Origin: an uncultured Bacilli bacterium
GTDB lineage: Bacteria; Bacillota_I; Bacilli_A; RF39; UBA660
Direction: 5' to 3'
Length of the DNA: 64,000 nucleotides
Assembly: GCA_910585045.1 (NCBI GenBank)
Contig: CAJUCD010000009.1
Span: 5,807 to 69,806 of the forward strand
The notes beneath the pieces were generated by a model, which saw nothing but the letters and a program-made list of their open reading frames with translations, made no database searches and was not told where the DNA came from. A program made the translations under genes and the position numbers. Shown in pieces: positions 37,301-46,593 of the stretch; the stretch's first letter is position 1, and every line of letters starts with the position of its first letter.

Positions 37301-37951
37301 TAATATAGCAGCAATAGAGCTGGTTATGGCCGATACTTCGCCAAATATAATATTAGTACCACTATTAAGAATAACAGCAATTAAAATAGATACTAAAAAT
37401 AAAAATGGTTCTAAATATGATTCACACATGATAATCAATATTATAACAGCACAAGAAACAGACACTATAAGAATCCATGATGGTAAAATAGGTGTATTAG
37501 AAGTTGCTATACTACCACTAGTAAAAAATTCATAGTCTTGATAATTATCTGCTATATTATCAAATATATCTTTAGCTATTTTAGAATCACTTGGTTCATT
37601 CACATTTAATACAAATAAAGTATATTCCCTTTTATTATAAGAATCACTATTATCATAATTAACAGAAGCTACTCCTTCTAAACCTTTTAAATAATTTAAG
37701 ATACTATCAATTTCATCACCATCTAAGTTTTTAAACATTATATTTAAAGAACTACTATTATTTTGAGACGAGAATTCCCTCTCCATAATATCCATTCCTA
37801 TTCTAGTTTCAGAATCACTTGGCAAATAAGCAGTAATATCATCATTTATTTTAACTTTCGTTGCTAAAAAACCACAAATAATTGTTACAATTATAAACGT
37901 TACTAATATAAAATATCTTTTATTGATTATAAAATCTGTAATTTTCTTCAT
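34358..37951 (-). CDS. MMPL/RND-family transporter with tandem helical repeats
   Basis: A 1197-residue inner-membrane exporter with about 12 membrane helices in two sets (residues 10-30 and 155-310; 335-355 and the last 200). Aligned with the MMPL pattern: MDYSIMLMNRFREE and IDYAILYTSYYLEY. A large extracytoplasmic insertion between the halves (about 425-965) holds seven helical units of about 75 residues that share motifs like SIKEFLDFI. Divergent TetR gene and a palindrome in its promoter suggest repression by it. Likely exports lipids or drugs; substrate unknown. Confidence 0.85.
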   Translation of the reverse strand: MKKITDFIINKRYFILVTFIIVTIICGFLATKVKINDDITAYLPSDSETRIGMDIMEREFSSQNNSSSLNIMFKNLDGDEIDSILNYLKGLEGVASVNYDNSDSYNKREYTLFVLNVNEPSDSKIAKDIFDNIADNYQDYEFFTSGSIATSNTPILPSWILIVSVSCAVIILIIMCESYLEPFLFLVSILIAVILNSGTNIIFGEVSAITSSIAAILQMALSMDYSIMLMNRFREECEHENDKIKAMKNALYHSFGAISSSSLTTIVGLLTLIFMSFTIGKDLGLVLAKGVLLSLVSIFLCLPTLILVFDKLINKTRKKALNIKLNGLGKMSFKFKYPLTIIFVFFFIGSYFLKGNLGILYTSNEINKIDEVFGTNNQMAIIYNSKDEDKIADKLKQYNYNKYVNSMLSYSNTINEKLKYDELTKKMTDLGTSISIDNYLFKIMYYWYYNPSLNNKMTINDLVLFLEKEVFNNQDVLAFNNDMQKEIKKLKYFSDEKEINKKRDIKTLANILELDESNIEDILIYYNAKNNNVKLSIKEFLDFIKKDILSNPKYAGNFDKETLVNLEMLEKFTNQDLVNAEMDAKALGTLFGTDESIITQILFLKYQNVNSNDNYGLREFINKILDIKDNTNYLDNKDLKALEKLSLFSKNENNIVNTKLNKTQLSAIFDNINSGLVEKIYVLAGLPEDVMFSPNEFVDLILNKALNALDEASLNNLKILKLVMNDDGVKYRPLDLGKLLNLQENEINSLCALINLVEGNTSSWISTPKEFIALVLDNRNNEMLSNNLNSDTIKLFLMLQEVISNPDFKYNSKSLSDLLGINKSKLDLIYGLYAMNNFQSSRVISLNNFISFMLDVVSKNNEYNNKIDNKVKNTLGTLRNIMDASLKNAHYNSNEMFKILNSLSSQLDKDKINLLYIYYGSVYSFNEEWTLTIEELVNFLNDDVKTEAMFQPFLNESLKNNIVESKENINDAKKMLVGDKYSRVVLLTNLEPESKETFAFIEDLKNNMGDDMQYYLIGDSPMALEMSKSFVKEFNYISILTMIAIFIVVAVTFKSILIPFVLVLLIQCAVYLTMGILSITGVKVYFIAILVVQSILMGATIDYAILYTSYYLEYREKLDIKNSLIEAYNSSIHTIMTSASILIIVTLILGLLASDITAVICKTIAEGTFCSTLLILLLLPGVLATFDKYIFKKKDFR

Positions 37952-37983
37952 ATTTCCTCCTTTTTATAAATCAACAATAATAC

Positions 37984-38012
37984 ATTTTATGGCAATATTA
38001 ACTAATATGCAA
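37984..38012 (-). promoter_or_regulatory. MMPL promoter with embedded TetR-type operator
   Basis: TTGCAT (38007-38012), 17-base spacer, TAAAAT (37984-37989). Inside lies the inverted repeat ATATTA-GT-TAATAT (37995-38008), a probable operator for the divergent TetR regulator. Confidence 0.5.
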
Positions 38013-38071
38013 TCTACAATCTTATTCAACTGTCAAATTTTAGACACTTTTTTAAATCTGTCATTAAAATC

Positions 38072-38100
38072 TTGTCAAAAAAAGAGAAATATATTAAAAT
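38072..38100 (+). promoter_or_regulatory. Promoter of the TetR gene
   Basis: TTGTCA (38072-38077), 17-base spacer and TAAAAT (38095-38100), 30 bases before the ATG. Confidence 0.55.
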
Positions 38101-38129
38101 TAAATAAAACTTAAAAGAGGTAATATAAT

Positions 38130-38699
38130 ATGAAATATGACTTAAATAAAAAACAATCCTTAGGAGCCAAAAGAACTTTAGACACTTTTTCTAAAACTTT
38201 ATTTTTATTATTAACTAAAAAAGCTTTCGAAAAAATAAATGTTAATGAAATATGTTCTACAGCATCAATTCCTAGAGCCACTTTTTACAACTATTTTGAA
38301 GATAAATATGATTTAATGAATTATTGTTGGTATACTCTAACTTTAGAAATTCATCTTGAAGATTACAAAGAAATTGCTCCTGAGAATCGAATTCACATAT
38401 TTTTTGATCGCATGTGTGATTTACTAATAAAAAACCAACCCTTAATTCAAGAAATAATTAAAAACAACCCTGAAAACAGTTGGCTACTATATCACTTTCG
38501 TTCCTATTTTTATGAAATTGCTCTAAATTTATTTCATGAATATCCAAATGCCAGCTCTTATAATATTCCTGCTGAAATAATGGCAAATCACTACTGTAAT
38601 ACTATTCTCTTAATTTTTGAATGGTCCTTCTTTCATAATAAAAACATCACAAAAAAAGAAGCTCATAAATACTTACAAACTCTTTTAAATTTAAATTAA
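38130..38699 (+). CDS. TetR/AcrR family transcriptional regulator
   Basis: A 189-residue repressor. Helix-turn-helix at residues 28-60 (INVNEICSTASIPRATFYNYF) followed by the ligand-binding helices. Strong RBS (AAGAGG). Divergent from the MMPL transporter, which it probably controls through the palindrome in the shared region. Converges with the broken AraC gene at its 3' end, overlapping by 4 bases. Confidence 0.85.
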   Translation: MKYDLNKKQSLGAKRTLDTFSKTLFLLLTKKAFEKINVNEICSTASIPRATFYNYFEDKYDLMNYCWYTLTLEIHLEDYKEIAPENRIHIFFDRMCDLLIKNQPLIQEIIKNNPENSWLLYHFRSYFYEIALNLFHEYPNASSYNIPAEIMANHYCNTILLIFEWSFFHNKNITKKEAHKYLQTLLNLN

Positions 38700-39557
38700 T
38701 TCTTCTTTTTAACAGGGATCCAAATTTCACAATAATACTGAGGATCATCTACTCCCAATTTATAATTTATGATATCCAATACTTCTCAATATTATAACCT
38801 TCTGCTATTTCATAATCTTTACAATTAGGCAACCACTCTGTAAAGATTTTTTGATTGAGCTCCTTTAATTTTTGTTTAGTTGGTCCAACTGAAGGAAATA
38901 CTGCCCATATATGAGCTGGTATAACTTTAGTTATTAAATCATTCGAAATGTCTTTTTTAGGCACATAATCATCAGCAATCATATACATAAATTTATCTCC
39001 TGTCATTCCCTCATCATAATTAATACCATAAATCCCACAAATATCCTGAGCTTTTTTAGAATTCAAATGCTCCATCCAAAATTCTGGCACACTCTGATAT
39101 GCCTCATCATAATTAAATATCTTCGCATATCCCATAACAGTAAATGCTTCTCTTTTTACAATCTTATAATCCATACTATCTCCACCTTTCAAAGAAAAAA
39201 TAAGATTTAATGGTGCATAAGCTTTTAAAGTTGCACCATTACTTCGAACATCAGAAGGAGTAAAACCATGAAAACGCTTAAAAGCTTTAGTAAAACTATC
39301 TGGCGTATCATAACCATATTTGAGAGCTATATCAATTATCTAAAGTTTGTATTCAAAAGTTCACTACCTGTTAACGATAACCGTCGCTTACGGATATATT
39401 CACTAACTGTAAAACCACAAAGCATAGCAAAACCTTTCTGAAAATAAAAAGGCGAAAGATATAATACTCTATTAACAATATCATTAATAGTTAAATCACT
39501 AGTTATATTATCTTCAATATATTTTATTGCTTCTCTAATACTTGTTATCCAATCCAT
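38696..39557 (-). pseudogene. AraC-family regulator with GyrI-like domain, two frameshifts
   Basis: Three frames join into one AraC-type protein. The N-terminal HTH half (MDWITSIREAIKYIEDNITSD...) ends at a stop near 39338; after a one-base shift ALKYGYDTPDSFTKAFKRF continues the second helix-turn-helix. The effector-binding domain then runs to 38767 and, after another shift, ends DDPQYYCEIWIPVKKKN. So two one-base defects. The first is not in a homopolymer, which favours true decay over slippage. Bacterial AraC-GyrI proteins sense drugs or metabolites; here the gene is likely inactive. Confidence 0.7.
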
Positions 39558-39682
39558 AAAATCTCCTCTTTCGTTCCTAATTCATATTACTAAAAATATG
39601 TTCATTTTACTCGTCTTTCTTTGCTCACTTTTGACAATTAACAACGTAGAAAAAATCATAACACAAAATTATATACAAAAAA

Positions 39683-39699
39683 AGAACTTTTAAAGTTCT
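39683..39699 (-). terminator. Terminator of the surface-family remnant
   Basis: 8-bp stem AGAACTTT / AAAGTTCT with a run of Us on the minus strand, just after the remnant stop. Confidence 0.7.
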
Positions 39700-39703
39700 A
39701 ATA

Positions 39704-39919
39704 CTAATTAACAATATACGGATTATCCTTTGTCTCTGTTACAGCAAATACACGAGCGTAAGGACTAGTCGAACTTTCATAATACCATTGGTATGGAGAA
39801 ATGGTCCAATAATTCTGACCATTATATAGATAATATGAAGTATTAATAGCATTTTTACAACCTGATAATTCTATTTCATCTGCCAATATAAGTCCAACTT
39901 TTGATGTGTATAAATCATT
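39704..39919 (-). pseudogene. Remnant of the hypervariable surface-protein family
   Basis: The frame reads DLYTSKVGLILADEIELSG, then SYYLYNGQNYWTISP, the conserved block before the variable loop of the 19 kb and 63 kb genes. The loop has been shortened and the GVRPVINL block lost; the stretch ends with DNPYIVN like the intact C-termini. The N-terminal three-quarters are missing. At about 39970 a short match to the family start (GATATTATGAAATT) may be the residue of the 5' end after an internal deletion. Confidence 0.6.
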
Positions 39920-40110
39920 TTAAAAAAAGAAAAAGCAATTCATCATAATTGCCTAATCTTAATTTCATAATATCTTATTATTTCTATTTTTATTAAAAAT
40001 AATACTTCATATTAGAAAATGCAACTTGTATTTTTTCGCAAATTTTTTTTGCATTGTGCGCAAGAAATATTTGCATCCCTTTATTTTAGGGACAAAAAAT
40101 ATACATTTTT

Positions 40111-41931
40111 TTAGAATATATCTTCAATTAATTTTACAAATTCCACTATAACATCACTTGTTTTACTAGAATAAACAACATCCTTCGCAAGAGTAATATT
40201 ATCCGTTATAATATTATCAACTTTTAAATCTATCATCTTTAAAATATTTTCCTCACTATTAATAGTCCAAACTAAAAGTTTTTTTCCTTCTTTATGTACA
40301 GCACTAACTAACGAAGAAGTAGCACTTGTAGCTTCCACACTAAAATGATCTGCAGCTGTCAAACTAATAATATTTCCATATGCTAAACTCATAACATATA
40401 CTGTCTCAATAGTTTTATCATATTTTTTTACTTTTTCTAAAACTTCATAAATTTGAGAAGTAATAACACAATCATTTTTAAAATTATACTTATTAATTAA
40501 ATCAATAACAGTTTCTTCAAAATTTTCTTCTCTACCTGTTGGTTTTAATTCAATATTTAATTTAATATTATTTTCTTTAGCAAAAATAATAACTTCTTCT
40601 AGAGTTGGAATTTTTTCGCCTTGAAATTTTTTATCTTTAAAACTTCCTGCATCTAACTCTTTAACTTCTTCTAAAGTTAACTCCCATGTATTTTTATCTA
40701 CTCCTGTTGTTCTTTTAAAACTACTATCATGAATTACAATCAATTGATTATCTTTTGTCATTTGCACATCTAATTCTATCCAATTAGCCCCTAAATTTTT
40801 GGCTTCTCTAAAAGCTACCATTGTATTCTCAGGAAAATCTACAGATGACCCTCTATGAGCAGTTATTTCTACTGTTCTTACATACTCAATATTTAAATTA
40901 AATTTTCCTTTATAAACACCATATGTAAATATTGAACCTCCTATAATTGCAAATACTAATATTAAAGCTATTAATTTTTTTAATTTACCATTTATTTTTA
41001 TATTTTCGGCATTATAATTAATTTCTAATTCTCTAATTTCCTCTCCTTTTTTCTCTTTTCTAACATAAAATAAAGCACTAATTATAGCATAACTAAATGG
41101 TGTTACAAGTGTTGAAAAAATAATAAAAGAAATAGCTATAAACACCCAAATTACTGTAGTTGTAAAACTCTTAAGCCATAAAATATCACAAATATCATTA
41201 ATAAATACAATTAATAAAATTCCTAAAATAACAAATATAAAATAAATAATAACACTTAAAAACTGAACAATTAAAATTATTAATAAATCTTTAATATGAT
41301 TATGCTTGCCCAAATTAATACTTTTTCTTCGAGCCCTAATAAAATTTAAATCTTCTAAAACAAAATAATGTAGAGCATATAACCATCTAAGTAAAATAAA
41401 TAAAAGTATAATTATTATAAGTATCATTACAGCTAAAAACAAATAATTAGACATAATAAATTCTAAAATAAATTCTGGAACTTTTATTGTACTTACAAAA
41501 CTAGAAGCTATACCAACACTTAAAAAAGGAATTAAAAATAAAACCATAAACCCTAACATAATATTAGTAGGAAAAAATATTTTTCGACATTTCTTTAATG
41601 ACAATCTTATCGCGTCAATTACTTTTATTTTCTTTTTTTGATATGACTGATTTAAAATTATAATAATAGTTGTAATATCAAACATTGTGTAAATGGTCAT
41701 CAAAATAATTAAAACCAACAACATGCTAATCGTTTTTGGATTACTTAAAAAAGATGCAATATTTTCCAGTGTTAAATATTTATAACCTGTTAATCTCATT
41801 ACTAAGTCAAATAAACTAAAAAATAATGGTGTAAAAATAGCAAAGGATAACAATTTAAAAATAACTTCAAACCCTACTAAAGACCAAATATTATAAGTTA
41901 TCATACGAATTATTTTTTTAATAGTTTTCAT
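40111..41931 (-). CDS. Glycerophosphodiester phosphodiesterase with membrane domain
   Basis: A 606-residue protein. Residues 1-320 form about eight membrane helices (GDPD_N-like membrane domain), followed by the outer catalytic GDPD domain: TAHRGSSVDFPENTMVAF, ELDVQMTKDNQLIVIHD (catalytic His/Glu/Asp) and LNIELKPTG. Such proteins hydrolyse glycerophosphodiesters, or trim lipoteichoic acid. Start chosen at ATG 41931 (AGGTG upstream); a GTG at 41943 overlaps that RBS. A small structured RNA lies upstream. Confidence 0.88.
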   Translation of the reverse strand: MKTIKKIIRMITYNIWSLVGFEVIFKLLSFAIFTPLFFSLFDLVMRLTGYKYLTLENIASFLSNPKTISMLLVLIILMTIYTMFDITTIIIILNQSYQKKKIKVIDAIRLSLKKCRKIFFPTNIMLGFMVLFLIPFLSVGIASSFVSTIKVPEFILEFIMSNYLFLAVMILIIIILLFILLRWLYALHYFVLEDLNFIRARRKSINLGKHNHIKDLLIILIVQFLSVIIYFIFVILGILLIVFINDICDILWLKSFTTTVIWVFIAISFIIFSTLVTPFSYAIISALFYVRKEKKGEEIRELEINYNAENIKINGKLKKLIALILVFAIIGGSIFTYGVYKGKFNLNIEYVRTVEITAHRGSSVDFPENTMVAFREAKNLGANWIELDVQMTKDNQLIVIHDSSFKRTTGVDKNTWELTLEEVKELDAGSFKDKKFQGEKIPTLEEVIIFAKENNIKLNIELKPTGREENFEETVIDLINKYNFKNDCVITSQIYEVLEKVKKYDKTIETVYVMSLAYGNIISLTAADHFSVEATSATSSLVSAVHKEGKKLLVWTINSEENILKMIDLKVDNIITDNITLAKDVVYSSKTSDVIVEFVKLIEDIF

Positions 41932-41985
41932 AAAAATTAACACACCTTTTCTAATAATTATATCATTAAATAAAAAAATTCAAAA

Positions 41986-42079
41986 CAAAAAAAGAAGTTG
42001 CATATGCAACTTCAAAAAGAATAAAAAGGGGTTGACTAGTGTGATACTAGCACCAATTCGCCTTGTTAAGTGAATTGGT
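41986..42079 (-). ncRNA. Candidate small structured RNA A
   Basis: A self-contained transcription unit. A good promoter (42086-42113) would start exactly at 42079, the first base of an 8-bp hairpin (ACCAATTC / GAATTGGT, 42052-42079, 12-base loop). A 5-bp hairpin (CTAGT / ACTAG, 42036-42050) follows. A perfect 7-bp plus loop palindrome (GAAGTTGCATATGCAACTTC, 41994-42013) with a U tract is the terminator. Length about 94 nt. No family I know. It could act as a riboswitch-like leader of the GDPD gene, or as a trans sRNA. Confidence 0.55.
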
Positions 42080-42085
42080 AAATTT

Positions 42086-42113
42086 ATTATAACAAATATT
42101 AAATATATATCAA
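42086..42113 (-). promoter_or_regulatory. Promoter of small RNA A
   Basis: TTGATA (42108-42113), 16-base spacer, TATAAT (42086-42091) on the minus strand, seven bases before the first hairpin. Confidence 0.7.
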
Positions 42114-42151
42114 GAAAAATCGTTAAAATATGTAAAGTTTTGTAAATCAAA

Positions 42152-43300
42152 TCAACATTTTTTTCTTTTACATTTGGAAACCAAATTATTGAGGCTAATA
42201 AACATAATCATAAAGCCTCCAATTATTGCCAAATTAAACATAAAAGACTTTATATTAACCCAACTAAATGTTTCTAAAGTTTTAATTAATTCATTATTTT
42301 TAATAAACCAATATGAAGGTAAAATATGAGCTATCTTAATAACTGACTGTGGTAAAAAATCCATTGGAACAAATGCTCCACATAAAAAACTAGAACCCAA
42401 AGCTATAACATTAACAATTCCACTTATAGCATCCTTATTATTTATTATATTAGCAAGTAATATAGCAATTGTAACAGCACACATTATAAAAAAGAAAGAA
42501 TTAATTATATATAATAGACCATGTAATGTAAAAACTATATTACCAAACAAAATTAAACTTAGCAAAACATAAATTAACCATAACAAACAGGCAAAAAATA
42601 TATTAGCAAACAATAAACTTTGATTAAACTTTTTATAATTAGTACTACTAACAATATTCCTTTTATTTATTTTCTCATCTCTAAAACTGGTTAACACCAA
42701 ACATATTATAAATACTACTGCTGCTAAAAAACTATAATTGCTAAAGTTATAAAAACTCGTTAATTTACTTAAATTATCATTATCTAATTTTGAAGTTACT
42801 TCCACTTCTATTTCTTTATTTAAAGTATTATTAATATTACTAATTAAACTAGCTTCATCCATACCTTTATTGTTATATATAGTTGCTACTTTCATATATC
42901 TCTCTAATATCAAAGAAGCTAAACTAGCCTGATAATCACCAGTCGATTTAATTTCAATTTTAGGATTTTTATTACTTAGAAAATCTTCTCTAAATTTTTC
43001 TGGAATATATATTACATAATTAACATTTCTATAAAATACAGCATCATTTATTTTATCCTCATCTATCTCTATAGAAATAATATTTACATTCTTAGAAATA
43101 TAATCAATCAAATCTTTTGTTAACCCTTGATTAGTATCATTATTAACTATTAAAACATCTGGTTTTTTTGCAATAAACCCTTGATTACTTTTAGTATCTT
43201 TCATATTAAAACCTGCAAAAAACACTAAAATAACTGTATATAATATTACTGTTGCCTTATACTTATTTAATACTTTTAAAAACGCTTTAAATATTATCAT
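42152..43300 (-). CDS. ABC-2 type transporter permease
   Basis: A 382-residue membrane protein of the ABC-2/YhgE type: one N-terminal helix (16-33), a soluble outer segment (35-185) and five helices (190-375). Partner of the next permease and the ATPase in one operon. Substrate unknown; drug or lipid export is the usual role. Ends 65 bases before the promoter of small RNA A. Confidence 0.85.
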   Translation of the reverse strand: MIIFKAFLKVLNKYKATVILYTVILVFFAGFNMKDTKSNQGFIAKKPDVLIVNNDTNQGLTKDLIDYISKNVNIISIEIDEDKINDAVFYRNVNYVIYIPEKFREDFLSNKNPKIEIKSTGDYQASLASLILERYMKVATIYNNKGMDEASLISNINNTLNKEIEVEVTSKLDNDNLSKLTSFYNFSNYSFLAAVVFIICLVLTSFRDEKINKRNIVSSTNYKKFNQSLLFANIFFACLLWLIYVLLSLILFGNIVFTLHGLLYIINSFFFIMCAVTIAILLANIINNKDAISGIVNVIALGSSFLCGAFVPMDFLPQSVIKIAHILPSYWFIKNNELIKTLETFSWVNIKSFMFNLAIIGGFMIMFISLNNLVSKCKRKKC

Positions 43301-44474
43301 ACTTCTGCCTCCTTAAAAACATATATGAAATAAAGAACAGTATTCCTGCAACTAATAATAAACTAAATATATTAAAGAAATATCTTTCTGTTGTTTCATA
43401 ATAATATAGAGCATAAAAACCATCTGTAATCATACTAGCAGGATTTAATTTATTAACTATAGGCATCTTTGTATCAACTAAATACTTCATTGTAATTCCC
43501 ATCATTCCTGATAAAAAACAACCTAGCATTGTAACAGATATTATAATACCTAACTTTAAATTTTCATGAGCTTTAATTACACTTGCAATCATAACCCCTA
43601 AAAGTAAACCTGCTAAACTACCAACACATGCTAGTAAAACTACTAACCCTAAATTTCTACCATAATCTACTTTAATAACAAATATTGTAAATAAAAATAG
43701 TAAACTTAACCCTATTAACTGCACAACATAACTTGCCAAAACACTACTAACAATCATTGTACTCTTTTTAGTTGGTGCTATGCTTACTCTTTTACCATTA
43801 CTACTCATATTAGGCAAACACTTATTAATAGCGGTCATACCTAGTAAGCCACCATAAAGACAAGTCATGGCAATCAAAGTATAATATTCAATCATTGTAT
43901 AACTAAGATTAGATTTAGATATATCTTTTACATTAACTTGCACATTATTTAATTCATTTACAGCTTCTTCATAAATTCTAGCTGTTAAACTCTCCATATA
44001 ATTAAGAACTTCTGGATTCTTTAATATTTCCTCCTGAACTTTTAATTGTACTAAATTATTTATAATATCTTTCGTATCTTCAATTTCTTCTAATACATTT
44101 CTTATTACAGTTTCATTAATACCACTATTTGCAACAACTAATTTAGGATTATCCAAATATATTATATATCCAGAAATCTCTTTCTCTAAAAGTTTATCTT
44201 TAGCTTCTTCTAATGAAACATAATTAACATTAAATAATTTTTTATCTCCACTACTAAGAGTTTCAAAAATCTCTTTATAAAAATCATCCACTCTATATTC
44301 TTCTTCATCTACAATAGCAATATCTATAATTTCCAATTTCTCACTATTCTCAATATTAGAAAAAGCCATATTGAAAAACACTCCTAAAATAATTGGAAAA
44401 AGAAAAGTCCAAAAAATCAACATCTTATTCTTAAACAAAGTTTTTAGAGCATACTTAAAATTATGAATAAACAT
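43287..44474 (-). CDS. ABC-2 type transporter permease
   Basis: A 395-residue ABC-2 permease. N-terminal helix (20-38), soluble outer domain (40-190), then six helices. It overlaps the neighbouring permease by 14 bases and the ATPase stop by 1 base, so all three are translated from one mRNA. Two permeases would form a heterodimer with the ATPase. Confidence 0.87.
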   Translation of the reverse strand: MFIHNFKYALKTLFKNKMLIFWTFLFPIILGVFFNMAFSNIENSEKLEIIDIAIVDEEEYRVDDFYKEIFETLSSGDKKLFNVNYVSLEEAKDKLLEKEISGYIIYLDNPKLVVANSGINETVIRNVLEEIEDTKDIINNLVQLKVQEEILKNPEVLNYMESLTARIYEEAVNELNNVQVNVKDISKSNLSYTMIEYYTLIAMTCLYGGLLGMTAINKCLPNMSSNGKRVSIAPTKKSTMIVSSVLASYVVQLIGLSLLFLFTIFVIKVDYGRNLGLVVLLACVGSLAGLLLGVMIASVIKAHENLKLGIIISVTMLGCFLSGMMGITMKYLVDTKMPIVNKLNPASMITDGFYALYYYETTERYFFNIFSLLLVAGILFFISYMFLRRQKYDNI

Positions 44475-45412
44475 TAGTCTCTTAAATCCTTTCCTGTTAA
44501 TTCTAAAAATACATCATTTAAAGTTGGTCTCTCAGAAAATATTTTATCATATTGTAATTTTGCATCTTTTAAATAATCAATCAATTCTAACAAATTATTT
44601 TTACCTTTTTTATAAGTTACTACTAAAATATCTGCTCCATATTTCATATCTTGAACATTCTTAAAACTATTAATTTCTTCTAAACATTTATTATTAAGAA
44701 CAATACCTTCCACTGTTACTTTTTCTTCTATTTTAGCCAAACTCTTTAATTCATCCAAAGTTCCTTCAGCAATAATATGCCCTTTATCTAAAATAATAAT
44801 TCTATCACAAAGCATTTCTACTTCTTCCATATAATGTGTCGTATAAACTATTGTAGCTCCTCTATCTCTTAAAGTTCTTATCCCTTCTATAATATTATTT
44901 CTACTTTGAGGGTCTACTGCCACAGTTGGTTCATCTAAAAATATAATTTTAGGCTTATGTGCTATTCCACAAGCAATATTAAGTCTTCTAAGTAGACCTC
45001 CTGATAATTGCTTTGGCATATATTTTTGAAATTCTTCTAACCCTACTAACTCTAAAGCATCTTGAATATATTCTTTTCGCAATTTTCTATCACTAATATA
45101 AAGACCACAAAAATAATCAATATTATCATAAACATTTAATTCTTCAAAAACTGCTACTTCTTGAAATACAACACCAATTTCTTTTTTAACTTCATATAAA
45201 TCTGGAGTCATTTCCTTACCCATTATTTTTATAGAACCCTTACTAAAATTAAGTAATGACAATATTGTATTTATAGTGGTAGACTTTCCACTTCCATTAG
45301 GCCCTAAAAGTCCTAAAATTTCCCCTTCATAAACATCGAATGATAAATCATCAACCGCTTTTAAAGATTTATACTCTTTTGTTAAATTTTTAACTTCTAT
45401 TATTTTTTTCAT
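44474..45412 (-). CDS. ABC transporter ATP-binding protein
   Basis: The 312-residue ATPase of the exporter. Walker A GPNGSGKSTT, Q-loop GVVFQEVAVFEEL, signature LSGGLLRRL, Walker B IIFLDEPTVAVDP and switch His (TTHYMEE). An extra C-terminal domain of about 90 residues follows, as in multidrug/antibiotic ABC-2 exporters. First gene of the operon. Confidence 0.93.
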   Translation of the reverse strand: MKKIIEVKNLTKEYKSLKAVDDLSFDVYEGEILGLLGPNGSGKSTTINTILSLLNFSKGSIKIMGKEMTPDLYEVKKEIGVVFQEVAVFEELNVYDNIDYFCGLYISDRKLRKEYIQDALELVGLEEFQKYMPKQLSGGLLRRLNIACGIAHKPKIIFLDEPTVAVDPQSRNNIIEGIRTLRDRGATIVYTTHYMEEVEMLCDRIIILDKGHIIAEGTLDELKSLAKIEEKVTVEGIVLNNKCLEEINSFKNVQDMKYGADILVVTYKKGKNNLLELIDYLKDAKLQYDKIFSERPTLNDVFLELTGKDLRD

Positions 45413-45526
45413 ATATCTTTCCTTTCACCTGCTTTTAAACATACACTTTTTTAAAATAACTTATAAATAAATATTAATGCTTTACAGTAAAATATTATTC
45501 AATTATATTATAGCAAAAAGAAAAAA

Positions 45527-45548
45527 ACATGTAAATTATGTTACATGT
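45527..45548 (-). terminator. Terminator overlapping the McrC stop
   Basis: 8-bp stem ACATGTAA / TTACATGT with a U run on the minus strand. Confidence 0.7.
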
Positions 45549-46593
45549 AATTTAAATGTTTCTTCTTAAGATTCCCAAAATATTTCAAAACAATTGCATC
45601 CAGTTGTTCTGCAATAATAGGAAAATTACAATTAAGATCTAAATTTTTAACACTTATCTCATTTCCCATCATCAAATAATTATTATCAGGAACTAATTTT
45701 TCATCTGTTTTAGCATACATTATTATTCCTGCTACAGTTTTGTTTTTATCTACAGCCATATTTTTAACATAAGCAAACATTTGATATAAGTTTCCATTAT
45801 TTATTTTAGATACTCCAAAATTTTCTTGCATAATTTTTGTATAAAATTTAGCATCAATAATTAACACTTTATTTTGATATCTAATAATAGTATCACTTTT
45901 CATAATCGGTAGCAAATAATCATTATCATCATCTAGTGCCCATGAAATATGTGAATTACTAACTTCTAAATCTTTATATTCCTGTCTAAAATATTCTAGA
46001 ATAAACTTCTCATAAAGAATATTCATTCTATCATCATCAATAAAATTTTTCACTTTTAATTTTCCATCAAGAGATTTTAAAATCATTCCTTTAAAAATCA
46101 AATAACATACTGAAACTAATAATTGAGTATTTCTATTTCCTTTATTATAACTAACATTCCAATTTATATCTTTAACATTTAAAGTACTTATATCTTGAAA
46201 TTTTAATAAAATACTTTTTATTTCTTTTTTTCTTTCTTCCTTAATATCTGCTTTTCTTAAATAAATAAGAGTTGTCTTTAATATTTGATTTATATAAGTA
46301 TCATTAGAATATAGAGCATATGAACATACCATTTTTCTATTAATCATTGATAACTTATTTATAGATTCAGTTACTTTAATTTGTCCTCTTAATAATGACC
46401 TATTCTCTTTTTTTAAAATATATTCATTATTAAGACCTCTTTTTAACTCTAAACTTATTCCTCTAATTAATATTGCTGCAAAAAGATCAGCCATATTACA
46501 AAAGTCTTCCGTAGCTAATTTTTTATATTCTCCTTCTTTTAACATTGAAAAAGCATAAAAGAGCATATAAAAAACATTTTTAATAGGAATCAC
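45541..46593 (-). CDS. mcrC: McrC-like restriction component
   Basis: The nuclease subunit of a McrBC modification-dependent restriction system. A 350-residue protein with N-terminal IPIKNVFYMLFYAFSML and the PD-(D/E)xK nuclease motif, MKSDTIIRY...VLIIDAKFYTK (residues 231-255). Overlaps mcrB by 4 bases. Together they cut DNA carrying methylated or otherwise modified cytosines. Confidence 0.88.
   Translation of the reverse strand: MIPIKNVFYMLFYAFSMLKEGEYKKLATEDFCNMADLFAAILIRGISLELKRGLNNEYILKKENRSLLRGQIKVTESINKLSMINRKMVCSYALYSNDTYINQILKTTLIYLRKADIKEERKKEIKSILLKFQDISTLNVKDINWNVSYNKGNRNTQLLVSVCYLIFKGMILKSLDGKLKVKNFIDDDRMNILYEKFILEYFRQEYKDLEVSNSHISWALDDDNDYLLPIMKSDTIIRYQNKVLIIDAKFYTKIMQENFGVSKINNGNLYQMFAYVKNMAVDKNKTVAGIIMYAKTDEKLVPDNNYLMMGNEISVKNLDLNCNFPIIAEQLDAIVLKYFGNLKKKHLNYM

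Noticed and set aside
39920..40110. Possible short ORF and hairpins after the GDPD gene
   Set aside because: Only A/T-rich hairpins and a possible relic of the surface-gene start; nothing supports a gene.
45412..45540. Promoter upstream of the ABC ATPase
   Set aside because: Only poor -10 and -35 candidates with unsuitable spacing; not listed.
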